Positions 45,230 to 53,872 of a stretch of 64,000 nucleotides of DNA are shown one piece after another. The stretch's first letter is position 1. Each line of letters starts with the position of its first letter. The translations under genes and the position numbers were made by a program. The DNA comes from CAG-698 sp964385755. GTDB lineage: Bacteria > Bacillota_I > Bacilli_A > ML615J-28 > CAG-698. The stretch lies in assembly GCA_964385755.1 (NCBI GenBank), contig CAYLPZ010000001.1, forward strand, positions 62,001 through 126,000, given 5' to 3'. The notes under the pieces were generated by a model. It had not been told where the DNA came from. It searched no databases and saw only the letters and a list, made by a program, of their open reading frames with translations.

Positions 45230-46651
45230 CTATATATTACATATCTTTGTTTTGTTTTTTGCCCTTTTACTTAGTAATAGGGCTACTTTTTTGATGTTGA
45301 GGTATGCATAAAGGAGACATCGTAAATGTCTGTTTTTCGCAAGCCCTTTAAATCTAGTATATCTAAGACCATGTTTCTCTTTTCCGTCAGCGAAAACTCT
45401 TTCTATTGTTTCTTTTCTTAATCTATAGATTTCTTTGCCTTCATCTGATAGTCTATAATTTTTACAAACATCAACACAGTCTTGAAACATATGTCTTCTA
45501 ATAGTTTTTCTTTTATAATTTTTTAAACATTCTTTCTTAAAAGGACAATTATTGCAATTATGTGGTTCAATTATGTATTCAACATAACCATCTTTTGTTA
45601 CGTTATTTTTATGTAATAAATTACCATTTGGACATTTGTAACTATCACACTCTAAAACATAAGTAAACCTATTATTAAATAAATCTTTTCCACCTTTTGG
45701 TCTAGAATATGGAACTAATAGATTTACATTGTTATCAATCATATATTTGGCATTAAAAGCATTATTATATCCAGCATCACAACATATTACATATGGATTA
45801 TATTTTGACAAGTATTTCTCATAAAAAGGTAAGAAAGCTTTAGAATCATGCATATTTCCACTATTTACATCAAAACCTAAAATATATCCATTTTGATCAC
45901 ATGCTACTTGATCTACATAAGCAAATACTCTTTCATGTTCTCCTTTTACAAACATTCCACTCTCAGGATCTACTTTACTTACATTAATATCTTTTGTTTC
46001 TTTTATGTCTTTTGTTTCACCAGTTTCTTTATCAATGTCAATATTTCCATCATCATCGTCGTCATCATCTTTACGACCGATTTCTTTTCTATAGGCTTTT
46101 ATTTCTTTTTGAATTTCTTTTTCAAATTTTGTGAATTCTACATTAACAGTTTTTTTAATAAATTTCTTTTTGTTAGCATTAGCCTTTATATGTGTTCCAT
46201 CAACAAAAATAATAGATGTGTCAATTAAGTTATTATCAATTAAAGATTCAAGGATAGTATTAAATATTTTATCGAATACATCAGATGATTCATATCTACG
46301 AGAATAATTTTTACTAAATGTTGAATAACTAGGAACATTTTCAGTTAAAGATAGGTTTAAAAACCAACGATAAGCCATATTAACTTTTGTATCTTCTAAA
46401 GTTTGTCTTATACTATTCTTTCCTGTTAAGAAACTAAGTATTACAATTTTAAAAAGTGTAACTGTATCAAGACAATTTCTACCAGCAGTATGACTATATA
46501 AATCTTTTGTTAAGTCATGAATAAAATTAAAATCAACTGCATTTTCAATTTTTCTTAAAATATGATCTTGGGGAACTAATTGTTCTAAACATACAAATTC
46601 TAGTTGATTTTTTTCATAATGAAGCTGAGATTTAGACTTTTCAAAATACAT
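45230..46651 (-). CDS. IS1182-family DDE transposase
   Basis: A 473-residue DDE transposase. The N-terminal DNA-binding part opens with LEQLVPQDHILRKIENAVDFNFIHDLT, typical of IS1182/IS5-like enzymes. Catalytic residues: IIFVDGTHIKANANK (first Asp), VICCDAGYNN (second Asp) and KETIERVFADGKEKHGLRYTRF (Glu). Between the first two lies an insertion with seven Asp in a row. A CPFKKEC-type cysteine cluster precedes the final domain. No frameshift or stop interrupts it, so it is probably functional. Confidence 0.94.
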   Translation of the reverse strand: MYFEKSKSQLHYEKNQLEFVCLEQLVPQDHILRKIENAVDFNFIHDLTKDLYSHTAGRNCLDTVTLFKIVILSFLTGKNSIRQTLEDTKVNMAYRWFLNLSLTENVPSYSTFSKNYSRRYESSDVFDKIFNTILESLIDNNLIDTSIIFVDGTHIKANANKKKFIKKTVNVEFTKFEKEIQKEIKAYRKEIGRKDDDDDDDGNIDIDKETGETKDIKETKDINVSKVDPESGMFVKGEHERVFAYVDQVACDQNGYILGFDVNSGNMHDSKAFLPFYEKYLSKYNPYVICCDAGYNNAFNAKYMIDNNVNLLVPYSRPKGGKDLFNNRFTYVLECDSYKCPNGNLLHKNNVTKDGYVEYIIEPHNCNNCPFKKECLKNYKRKTIRRHMFQDCVDVCKNYRLSDEGKEIYRLRKETIERVFADGKEKHGLRYTRFKGLAKNRHLRCLLYAYLNIKKVALLLSKRAKNKTKICNI

Positions 46652-46721
46652 AATATACTACCTTTTTATCCTTTATTTTATATATATATTATACCACTTT
46701 TTAACCTTTTTCTCAATCGTT

Positions 46722-46758
46722 AAAAAAAAGACTGTTAACTTAATTTGTCAACAGTCTG
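46722..46758 (-). terminator. Right-end subterminal hairpin of the IS, terminator-like
   Basis: On the minus strand GACTGTTGAC/GTTAACAGTC (one G-U) is followed by eight T. It would stop transcripts entering the element from pckA. Confidence 0.7.
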
Positions 46759-46782
46759 ACGTTTATCCAAACGGATAAACGT
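46759..46782. repeat. Right 24-bp target duplication and pckA terminator hairpin
   Basis: Identical to 45085-45108, and followed by TTTTT on the plus strand. It lies 17 bases after the pckA stop and still forms a hairpin. Confidence 0.85.
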
Positions 46783-46799
46783 TTTTATTTATAATAATA

Positions 46800-48410
46800 T
46801 TATTTTTCTACTTTTGGTCCAGCTTTAACTAATGCTTTACCAGCAGGATTTCCTTCATATTTTGCAAAGTTTTTAACGAATCTTCCTGCTAAATCAACAG
46901 CTTTTTCTTCCCACATAGCCTTATCAGCATATGTATCTCTTGGATCTAAGATTTTTGGATCAACACCAGGTAATGCTGCTGGAACTTCTAAATTGAAGTA
47001 AGGTATTGTCTTAGTTTCAGCGTTAAGAATATCACCATTTAAAATAGCATCAATGATACCACGTGTATCTTTAATAGAGATACGTTTACCAGTTCCATTC
47101 CAACCAGTATTAACTAAATAAGCTTTAGCACCAGAAGCTTCCATTTTCTTAACTAATTCTTCAGCGTATTTAGTTGGATGTAATTCTAAGAATGCTTGAC
47201 CGAAGCATGCAGAGAATGTTGGAGTAGGTTCAGTAATTCCTCGTTCTGTACCAGCAAGTTTTGCTGTGAAACCTGATAAGAAGTAATATTGTGTTTGTTC
47301 AGGAGTTAATACAGAAACTGGAGGTAATACACCAAATGCATCAGCAGATAAGAAAATTACATTCTTAGCAGCTGGAGCAGAAGATACAGGGCGAACGATA
47401 TTATTGATATGATTGATTGGATAAGAAACACGTGTATTTTCAGTTACGCTCTTATCAGCAAAATCAATTTTACCTTCACTATCTAATGTAACATTTTCAA
47501 GTAATGCATTACGTTTAATTGCATTGTAAATATCTGGTTCAGAATCTTTATCTAAGTTGATAACTTTAGCGTAGCATCCACCTTCAAAGTTGAATACACC
47601 TTTATCATCCCATCCGTGCTCATCATCACCGATTAATAGACGTTTTGGATCAGTTGAAAGAGTAGTTTTACCAGTTCCTGATAAACCGAAGAAAATAGCA
47701 GTATTTTCACCATTCATATCAGTATTTGCTGAGCAGTGCATTGAAGCAATACCTTTTAATGGTAAATAGTAGTTCATCATTGAGAACATACCTTTTTTCA
47801 TTTCTCCACCATACCAAGTATTGATAATTACTTGTTCACGGCTAGTAATGTTAAACATAACACAAGTTTCAGAATTTAATCCTAATTCCTTATAATTTTC
47901 AACTTTTGCTTTAGAAGCATTGTAAACAACAAAGTCAGGTTTGAAGTTTGCAAGTTCTTCTTCAGTTGGTTGAATGAACATGTTTTTGATGAAATGAGCT
48001 TGCCATGCAACTTCAACGATGAAACGAACAGCCATTCTTGTGTCTTCATTAGCACCACAGAAAGCATCAACAACAAATAATCTCTTATTGCATAATTCTT
48101 TAATAGCGATGTCTTTTACTTTTGCCCAAACTTCTTCAGATGCTGGATGATTATCATTTTTGTATTCATCAGAAGTCCACCAAACAGTGTCTTTAGAGTT
48201 TTCATCAACAACAATGTATTTATCCTTAGGAGAACGTCCTGTGTAAATACCTGTCATAACATTTACTGCTCCAAGTTCACTAACTTGTCCTTTTTCATAG
48301 CCTTCTAAAGTAGGTTTAGTTTCTTCTTCAAAAAGCATTTCATAAGATGGATTATGAACTAATTCAGTAGTTCCTAAAATACCATACTTTGCTAAATCTT
48401 CTTTTTTCAT
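46800..48410 (-). CDS. pckA: ATP-dependent phosphoenolpyruvate carboxykinase
   Basis: A 536-residue PEPCK that interconverts oxaloacetate and PEP with ATP. The N-terminal part has GIYTGRSPKDKYIV, the P-loop is FGLSGTGKTTLSTD, and IGDDEHGWDDKGVFNFEGGCYAKVI carries the metal-binding aspartates. GIPTFSACFGQAF-type sequence (PTPTFSACFGQ) follows. I chose ATG 48410, which has AGGAGG upstream; the frame opens further to 48452 without a box. It is read alone and ends at the IS-flanking hairpin. Confidence 0.96.
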   Translation of the reverse strand: MKKEDLAKYGILGTTELVHNPSYEMLFEEETKPTLEGYEKGQVSELGAVNVMTGIYTGRSPKDKYIVVDENSKDTVWWTSDEYKNDNHPASEEVWAKVKDIAIKELCNKRLFVVDAFCGANEDTRMAVRFIVEVAWQAHFIKNMFIQPTEEELANFKPDFVVYNASKAKVENYKELGLNSETCVMFNITSREQVIINTWYGGEMKKGMFSMMNYYLPLKGIASMHCSANTDMNGENTAIFFGLSGTGKTTLSTDPKRLLIGDDEHGWDDKGVFNFEGGCYAKVINLDKDSEPDIYNAIKRNALLENVTLDSEGKIDFADKSVTENTRVSYPINHINNIVRPVSSAPAAKNVIFLSADAFGVLPPVSVLTPEQTQYYFLSGFTAKLAGTERGITEPTPTFSACFGQAFLELHPTKYAEELVKKMEASGAKAYLVNTGWNGTGKRISIKDTRGIIDAILNGDILNAETKTIPYFNLEVPAALPGVDPKILDPRDTYADKAMWEEKAVDLAGRFVKNFAKYEGNPAGKALVKAGPKVEK

Positions 48411-48520
48411 TAATTTTCCTCCTAAATGAAATTTTATATGTTTTTCTTTCAATCATTAAATATTATAGCAAATTATTTTTAAATTATCAAGACATTATGA
48501 CACTAATAAATTATAGTGTA

Positions 48521-49249
48521 TTATCGTAAAGGATTTATTCTACTTTGATATTTTGTAATAAGTTTTTTGTTATGCTCATCACCATTAGGTAGATTTGCGG
48601 AAACGAATATTGGCGGTGTTTTATTTTCTTCTTCATAATTATTTATTACTTCTAGAACTAAACTCTGTGCAATAAAATTCCCCGCTATGCTACTAGAAGC
48701 ACCAACTTGCCCATATTCTTTTGTAATAACTCCATCTCCTTTTGGAACATGATTATCAATAACAATATCGCTTACTTCATAAAGATGTTTATTATATTTA
48801 TTTCTTGGACTAGAATTAACTGAAGTATCCATGCTTGTTACACATATTACTTTATGACCATTCTTTCTACAAATCATCGCCATTTCAACAGGAACCGCAT
48901 TAATCCCAGAGTTCGAAACAATAATAAAAGGTTCATCTTCTTCTAAATTTAGCTTATCAAATATTTCCTCAGCTAATCCTTCTTTTCGCTCAAGTTTTGT
49001 AGAAGTTATTGCACCAACATGTTGCATAAGTTCTGGAATCAATATCGGATTAATTTGTACTAATCCACAAGCACGATAGAAAAGTTCTTCACAGAACATA
49101 TGTGAATGTCCTGTTGCGAAAACGTGAACTATTTTACCTTTTTCCATTGTCTCAAAAAGTAATTTTCCAGCTTCTTTTATAGCATTTTTTTCTTCTTTTG
49201 TTATTCTATTTATTATTTCAATTATCTTTTCATTATAGTTTTCAAGCAT
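48521..49249 (-). CDS. SIS-domain sugar-phosphate-binding protein (UPF0309 type)
   Basis: A 242-residue SIS-domain protein. VHVFATGHSHMFCEELFYRACGL gives the first sugar-phosphate loop and FIIVSNSGINAVPVEMAMICRKNG the second, with conserved serines. This matches the UPF0309/YplE-like group, sugar isomerases or sensors without a fixed substrate. It sits between pckA and the acetyltransferase-like gene. Confidence 0.82.
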   Translation of the reverse strand: MLENYNEKIIEIINRITKEEKNAIKEAGKLLFETMEKGKIVHVFATGHSHMFCEELFYRACGLVQINPILIPELMQHVGAITSTKLERKEGLAEEIFDKLNLEEDEPFIIVSNSGINAVPVEMAMICRKNGHKVICVTSMDTSVNSSPRNKYNKHLYEVSDIVIDNHVPKGDGVITKEYGQVGASSSIAGNFIAQSLVLEVINNYEEENKTPPIFVSANLPNGDEHNKKLITKYQSRINPLR

Positions 49250-49273
49250 AACATTAAACCATATCTTTCTTTA

Positions 49274-49939
49274 TTATATCAAGCCAAATTTTTCTATGTT
49301 TAGCATATTATCCCTGATTTTATTAAAAACTTCACAAAGCTCATAACCATCAACTAAAGCATGAGAAACAGTAATATTTAAGGTAAGTGTTGTTTTGTTA
49401 TCTCTAGTTACATATTTTCCCCAGCAAATTCGAGGCACCGAAAGTGATTCTACATTCCCACTAGGAATTGGATGTGTCATTGCCACATAATCAAGCCAGG
49501 GAGTACAAGTACAGTAATAATCGTTAAATAAATTATTACTGTTATATGTATCATTAATAAAATCTTGATTCTTAATTTTTTCTACATTATCACGACATTT
49601 TTCATAAAAGATAAGATAATCATTTTCCATCAATATTCCACCATTTTCAAATGAATAATCTTTTGTTAGTACTGTGTATGTGGGATTACAAACATCATAT
49701 AAACGAATCTCATTATTAACAATACGAAGTTTCATTACATCAAAATCATTTAATGTTTTTGTTAAAATAAAAATAAAATTAATGAAAAACGAACTTTTAT
49801 GATTGTGTGAATACTCTAATACTTTTGTAACATCTATTTCAACATCCATTCCATAACAAGGATTAGAAAAAGAGGAAAACCACATATAGTTTAATTTTCT
49901 TTTCCAATTATTAACATCTATTACTTTATAACTATTCAT
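49274..49939 (-). CDS. Chloramphenicol acetyltransferase-family protein
   Basis: A 221-residue protein of the CAT family (usual length about 215-220). The active-site motif reads LNITVSHALVDGYELCEVF: the catalytic His and structural Asp are kept, but the first of the usual two histidines is Ser. CTCTPWLDYVAMTHPI and SVPRICWGKYV are recognisable CAT positions. Acetyl-CoA-dependent O-acetylation is likely. Whether the acceptor is chloramphenicol is uncertain, as many chromosomal relatives have other substrates. No mobile element is next to it. Confidence 0.72.
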   Translation of the reverse strand: MNSYKVIDVNNWKRKLNYMWFSSFSNPCYGMDVEIDVTKVLEYSHNHKSSFFINFIFILTKTLNDFDVMKLRIVNNEIRLYDVCNPTYTVLTKDYSFENGGILMENDYLIFYEKCRDNVEKIKNQDFINDTYNSNNLFNDYYCTCTPWLDYVAMTHPIPSGNVESLSVPRICWGKYVTRDNKTTLTLNITVSHALVDGYELCEVFNKIRDNMLNIEKFGLI

Positions 49940-49959
49940 AAAAATAACTCCTAAAAAAT

Positions 49960-49984
49960 AAGCGAAGAAAACTCTTCGCTTTGA
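49960..49984 (-). terminator. Terminator between the S41-like lipoprotein gene and the CAT-like gene
   Basis: Stem AGCGAAGA/TCTTCGCT with a four-base loop and T-rich sequence on the minus strand, just after the lipoprotein gene's stop. Confidence 0.8.
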
Positions 49985-49987
49985 TTT

Positions 49988-51259
49988 TTAATTAATACTT
50001 GTTAGAAGAGTATCAATACCATTTTGATAATCACTATAGCTTTGGAATACTTCTAAACTTGGATCAATTGCTTTCATATTGTCTTTATCCATGCTCTTAA
50101 TGAAACTTACTGTCTTAGTTGGGAATGTAACAGAAAGTTGTGAGCGTGGAAGTAGGAATGAAGTTGAACCACCATAATAGAATGCAGGATTGATTGTTTT
50201 TTGTCCTACAACTACAAAATCAAACATAGTACGTAATTGAATAATTACACCAATTGCATGATTTTTAGTATTTTTACCGATAAATGTATATACTTTTCCA
50301 CCTTCTTCAACATATTTTTGTAATGCGTTGTATAGAAGTGAACCATGTGTATAATTACCTGAGCCAAGATTATAACGTAAATCTAAAACTACTTTCTTAT
50401 AAATATTTGGATTTAAGAAGTTCTTAAGTTCATCAACAAACTTAGATAATCCTTGGTCTTTCATTTCTGAGCACACATTATATTGAATATATAAAACGGT
50501 ATCAAGTAAACTATAACTATAGTTTTTACTAGTATAATCAGTAGGTAGTTTTACCTTTGCACTTGCCAATTCATCATAATCAAAATCACCATTTTTATAT
50601 GCTGTTAAAGTAATTTCTTCCATACTACCATCTTTTTCAATAGCAACTTTAACGTCTTTTTCAGGAGCAAATCCTGCGTCATTTAACATATTCCAAAATG
50701 ATAGTGATGATCTTCCAGCGTTTAATGAATAATCTTCAAGTTCACCACCATAATATTTGCTTAATCCTTTAATAACATCATCTACTAATGTACCATTAAT
50801 ACTAATAATTTTTCCGCCTAGTTTTTCTTTGTAATTTTTATCAATCTTAGTTACTAATAAACCTTCAGCGTATGCAGAATATTCAATTGGCAAATAATAC
50901 TGGTTTCCAACACGATCACTATCTAAATAAGTTCTTGTTGCAGTATCAGACACTAAAGCACATAACTTCATTAATTCGAAACTAAATTGATCTGAATTCA
51001 TTGTTGGAATTTTTGCCTCAATTTCAGAAACTTTATCAGTAAATTCTTTTTCAGTCACTTTATGATATAAATCAACATGTCCTTCTTTTAACGTATCTAC
51101 TAAAATTTTTAAATCTTGTTTCATTTCTTTTTGTGATAATTCGTTAGTCATTAAACCATCTTCTGGTGTTGATTCTTTATTTTTTACAGTACAACCAACA
51201 CTAAATAACATAATTGATAAAACAAATAAATAAGAAAAATATTTCATTAAATTTTTCAT
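49988..51259 (-). CDS. S41-like lipoprotein, probably without catalytic serine
   Basis: A 423-residue lipoprotein. The signal peptide ends in a lipobox (LFSVGC, Cys about 23). A helical domain is followed by an S41/tail-specific-protease-like fold: KVVLDLRYNLGSGNY, TFIGKNTKNHAIGVII, VVGQKT, and FLLPRSQLSVTFPTK. Active relatives have Ser-Ser-Gly after GxxT; here that position reads NHA, so the nucleophile seems lost. It may bind peptides without cutting them. I set ATG 51259 because GGAG lies six bases upstream. It stands alone, with a terminator behind it. Confidence 0.75.
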   Translation of the reverse strand: MKNLMKYFSYLFVLSIMLFSVGCTVKNKESTPEDGLMTNELSQKEMKQDLKILVDTLKEGHVDLYHKVTEKEFTDKVSEIEAKIPTMNSDQFSFELMKLCALVSDTATRTYLDSDRVGNQYYLPIEYSAYAEGLLVTKIDKNYKEKLGGKIISINGTLVDDVIKGLSKYYGGELEDYSLNAGRSSLSFWNMLNDAGFAPEKDVKVAIEKDGSMEEITLTAYKNGDFDYDELASAKVKLPTDYTSKNYSYSLLDTVLYIQYNVCSEMKDQGLSKFVDELKNFLNPNIYKKVVLDLRYNLGSGNYTHGSLLYNALQKYVEEGGKVYTFIGKNTKNHAIGVIIQLRTMFDFVVVGQKTINPAFYYGGSTSFLLPRSQLSVTFPTKTVSFIKSMDKDNMKAIDPSLEVFQSYSDYQNGIDTLLTSIN

Positions 51260-51384
51260 AGGAATCTCCATTTCTATACTTAATAAATACACATAATAAT
51301 ATATAATAATTACATATTATAATAAATACTAATTATTAATATTTTATCATTTTTTTACATATAAATCAACATTAATTTAAACAC

Positions 51385-51410
51385 AAAAAAAGTCTTACAT
51401 TTCGTAAGAC
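51385..51410 (-). terminator. Terminator of the mraZ-rsmH transcript
   Basis: Stem GTCTTAC/GTAAGAC with a five-base loop, followed by seven T on the minus strand. It lies after rsmH and the small open frame at 51475-51525. Confidence 0.85.
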
Positions 51411-51474
51411 ATTTATTGATTAATTTCTAGCATATTTATATAATAATATTAAGGCAATATTATTATCCAAGTTA

Positions 51475-51525
51475 CTATTTTTTATCGCTTTTTCTTGCTT
51501 TTGGTTTTGGTAATGGTCTAAACAT
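51475..51525 (-). CDS. Candidate 16-residue basic peptide gene
   Basis: ATG at 51525 has GGGAGG nine bases upstream and encodes MFRPLPKPKARKSDKK followed by TAG. It lies 71 bases after the rsmH stop and ahead of the terminator, so it should be in the mraZ-rsmH transcript. The peptide is rich in Lys, Arg and Pro, and I recognise no family. The strong box is the main reason to list it; it could instead be chance. Confidence 0.4.
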   Translation of the reverse strand: MFRPLPKPKARKSDKK

Positions 51526-51596
51526 AATTATTATCCTCCCTTAGTTTAAGTACCACTATAAGTATATTCATTTACTTTATGAATTATGCCTATAAT

Positions 51597-52523
51597 TTAT
51601 AGTTTTTCAATTATTCGCAGCTTTGCACTATGTGAGCGATGATTATATTTTAACTCTTCCTCACCAGCAACAATCGGCTTTTTTGTAACAAGTACATATT
51701 CCTTAATAATATCACAATCCTTGACTGGAAGCCCTCTAGGTATATCCACTTCAGTTTTCTCTCTAAACATTTGTTTGCAAATACGATCTTCTAAAGAATG
51801 AAAAGATATTACGCAAATTCTTCCTTGAGGTTTAAGCATTTTAAATGCTTTTTCTAGGGACTTGTGGAAAACCTCAAGTTCGTCATTTACAGCAATCCTT
51901 AAAGCTTGAAATACTTGCTTTGCAGGATGACCTTTTTGACGAAGCACTTTCGCTGGTAGACTTCTTTTAATGATATCAACAAGCTCAAAAGTCGTTTCAA
52001 TTGGTTTTACTTTTCTTTCTTTTTCGATATTTCTTGCAATTTGAGTACTAAACTTCTCTTCACCATAAATAGTAAATATTCTTCTTAATTGTTCAAAAGA
52101 ATATTCATTTACGATATTATATGCGGAAAGGGATTTTGAAGTATCCATTCGCATGTCTAATTTTGAATCGAAGTTATAACTAAATCCACGTTCAGGAGTA
52201 TCAAACTGAAAAGATGAAACACCTAAATCATATAATATTCCATCAACTTTAACATTAGGTAAACACTCTAAGATATTAACAAAGTTTTCTTGAAAGATTG
52301 TAAAATTATTACTAATTTTCGATAATCTTTCTTTTCCTTTCTTAAGAGTATCTTCATCTTGTTCAAAACAATAAAGATGACCAGAAGCTAATTTTTCTAA
52401 AATTCGGCTTGAATGGCCTGCTCCACCCATAGTACAATCTACATAGATTCCATCAGGTTTAATATTAAGGCCTTCAATAACCTCTTTTAGTAATACTGGA
52501 ATGTGTCCTTGATCTTGATTCAT
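51597..52523 (-). CDS. rsmH: 16S rRNA (cytosine-1402-N4) methyltransferase RsmH
   Basis: A 308-residue SAM methyltransferase (MraW). It opens with HIPVLLKEVIEGL, then DGIYVDCTMGGAGHSSRIL (SAM loop), GILYDLGVSSFQFDTPERGFSYNFDSKLDMRMD, and ends with CVISFHSLEDRICKQMF and NHRSHSAKLRIIEK. It follows mraZ by 53 bases. ftsL and the rest of the division cluster are not downstream. Confidence 0.97.
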   Translation of the reverse strand: MNQDQGHIPVLLKEVIEGLNIKPDGIYVDCTMGGAGHSSRILEKLASGHLYCFEQDEDTLKKGKERLSKISNNFTIFQENFVNILECLPNVKVDGILYDLGVSSFQFDTPERGFSYNFDSKLDMRMDTSKSLSAYNIVNEYSFEQLRRIFTIYGEEKFSTQIARNIEKERKVKPIETTFELVDIIKRSLPAKVLRQKGHPAKQVFQALRIAVNDELEVFHKSLEKAFKMLKPQGRICVISFHSLEDRICKQMFREKTEVDIPRGLPVKDCDIIKEYVLVTKKPIVAGEEELKYNHRSHSAKLRIIEKL

Positions 52524-52576
52524 TTCTTGTGAAATAAACCTTTCTAGAAATTAACCTTTTAGTTAACTACTGATAT

Positions 52577-52966
52577 TTACTCATCAGATTCATCTTGGAA
52601 TTTCTTCCAAGTATCTAATGACCAAATTTCAAACATATCGTTAACACCTACTAAGACGCATTGTTTGTCAATTTTACTATAATCTATTAATGCATCCTCA
52701 AGTTTGACTCTGCCTTGTGAGTCAAATCCTTTTTTGAATGAATAACCTGTAAAATTTCTTAACATTTTACGATTAGATTGTTCATTATAGTCAAGTGAAG
52801 TTAAGTTTTGTAGTCTGCTATTCCATGCTTCAATTGTGTACACCGCAATACATTGGTCCACACCTTTAGTGATGTAAAAAGAATCACCAAGCAAAGATCG
52901 ATATTCTTGTGGGATAACTAGTCTGCTTTTATCGTCAATATTGTACTGGTATTGCCCTGTAAACAT
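52577..52966 (-). CDS. mraZ: Transcriptional regulator MraZ
   Basis: A 129-residue MraZ of two SpoVT/AbrB-like half-domains: MFTGQYQYNIDDKSRLVIPQEYR with IYVY-like AVYTIEAW, and GYSFKKGFDSQGRVKLEDALIDY. MraZ binds direct repeats upstream of its own operon. I see several TTTTCC/TTTCC-like stretches just upstream at 52970-52990 (GGGAAAGGTGGGAAA-type on the minus strand), which could be its operator. It heads the mraZ-rsmH unit. Confidence 0.95.
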   Translation of the reverse strand: MFTGQYQYNIDDKSRLVIPQEYRSLLGDSFYITKGVDQCIAVYTIEAWNSRLQNLTSLDYNEQSNRKMLRNFTGYSFKKGFDSQGRVKLEDALIDYSKIDKQCVLVGVNDMFEIWSLDTWKKFQDESDE

Positions 52967-53088
52967 ACTTTTTTCCCACCTTTCCCCAACTTTCTACACT
53001 TGTACCCATATTTTAATATATTTTTTTAATAAATTCAAGGTTTTTTTACAAAAAAATATATTTTTTTTAGAAAAAGAAAAAAAGCATA

Positions 53089-53118
53089 AAAAAAGTACTC
53101 ATTCATGAGCACTTTTTT
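53089..53118 (-). terminator. Terminator of rpmF
   Basis: Stem of about 14 bp (GTGCTCAT/ATGAGTAC with one G-U, extended by A/T) and a T-run on the minus strand, 28 bases after the rpmF stop. Confidence 0.8.
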
Positions 53119-53145
53119 ATTAGAAAATTAATTTTTTAAGAGTAA

Positions 53146-53409
53146 TTATTCCTCTACTTTTTCAGCTTTTTTAGCTTTCTTAGCTTTCTTAGGTTCTTTT
53201 ACTTCTGGAGTTTCTTCTTGTTCTTTAGCTTTAGGAGCTTTTACAAGTTTACCATCGTAAAAACCACAATTTGCACAAACAACGTGAGCAAGTTTGATTT
53301 CACCACAATTAGGGCAAACTAACATGCTAGGGTTGTCTAGTTTAAAATGACTACGACGTTGACGTTTTCTAGTTTTTGAAATACGTCTCTGTGGTCCTAT
53401 TGCACCCAT
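53146..53409 (-). CDS. rpmF: Ribosomal protein bL32 with long charged tail
   Basis: An 87-residue bL32. The core is standard: RRISKTRKRQRRSHFKL, then a zinc ribbon CPNC and CANC. The usual length is 57-60; here about 29 extra residues of Lys, Glu, Ala and Pro follow. The N-terminus MGAIGPQ also differs from the common MAVPK. GAGGTG precedes ATG 53409. It follows yceD by 15 bases, the conserved gene pair. Confidence 0.92.
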   Translation of the reverse strand: MGAIGPQRRISKTRKRQRRSHFKLDNPSMLVCPNCGEIKLAHVVCANCGFYDGKLVKAPKAKEQEETPEVKEPKKAKKAKKAEKVEE

Positions 53410-53424
53410 TCTTCTTTCACCTCT

Positions 53425-53802
53425 TTACTCTTTTGTAATACGTATTGGCTTTTCTAATAAAATATTTTCCCAAATGACATCATATAAATCAATTGTATTT
53501 TTCTCAATATAATATGCATTTTCGTCATTTTCATCTTTTGAAAAATACTCTACAACATCAAGATCAAGTTTGTAAGGAACTTCTTCTAACGTACGACAAT
53601 CCTCTAGATATAAAGTTGTTTCAATGTGAATATTGAACTTAAAGTATTCATCACGAACCATAAAAGCACTTCCAGAGTATTTTGTTATATCCATGCGAAT
53701 AATATCTGATACTCCTTTAGCATATTCACTATAGTCAACTTCTCCAAAGAAAGTCAAAGGGTTATTTACATATCGATAAAGTTGTTGTAAAGACCATTTC
53801 AT
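53425..53802 (-). CDS. YceD/DUF177-family protein
   Basis: A 125-residue protein in the position of yceD, directly before rpmF. YceD-family proteins help 23S rRNA accumulation. TTLYLEDCRTLEEVPYKLDLDVVEYF matches the family core, but the second Cys of the usual CxxC pair is missing. The sequence is otherwise divergent, so the gene pair supports much of the call. Confidence 0.8.
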   Translation of the reverse strand: MKWSLQQLYRYVNNPLTFFGEVDYSEYAKGVSDIIRMDITKYSGSAFMVRDEYFKFNIHIETTLYLEDCRTLEEVPYKLDLDVVEYFSKDENDENAYYIEKNTIDLYDVIWENILLEKPIRITKE

Positions 53803-53872
53803 AGGGAATCACCATAACATTATTATTATACCAAATTTGCTAGCAAAAGTAAAGAGTTTTTTATATTGTATT

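Larger units (their letters stand above)
45109..46758. mobile_element. IS1182-family insertion sequence, intact
   Basis: A 1650-bp element bounded by 17-bp inverted repeats: CAGAGTGTTGACAAATT at the left and CAGACTGTTGACAAATT at the right (reverse strand), 16 of 17 matching. It carries one transposase gene and is flanked by identical 24-bp copies. Length and organisation fit the IS1182 group. It lies between the convergent rimO and pckA genes. Confidence 0.9.

Noticed and set aside
49274..49939. Firm call of chloramphenicol resistance
   Set aside because: The CAT fold is clear but one active-site position differs and chromosomal relatives often have other substrates.
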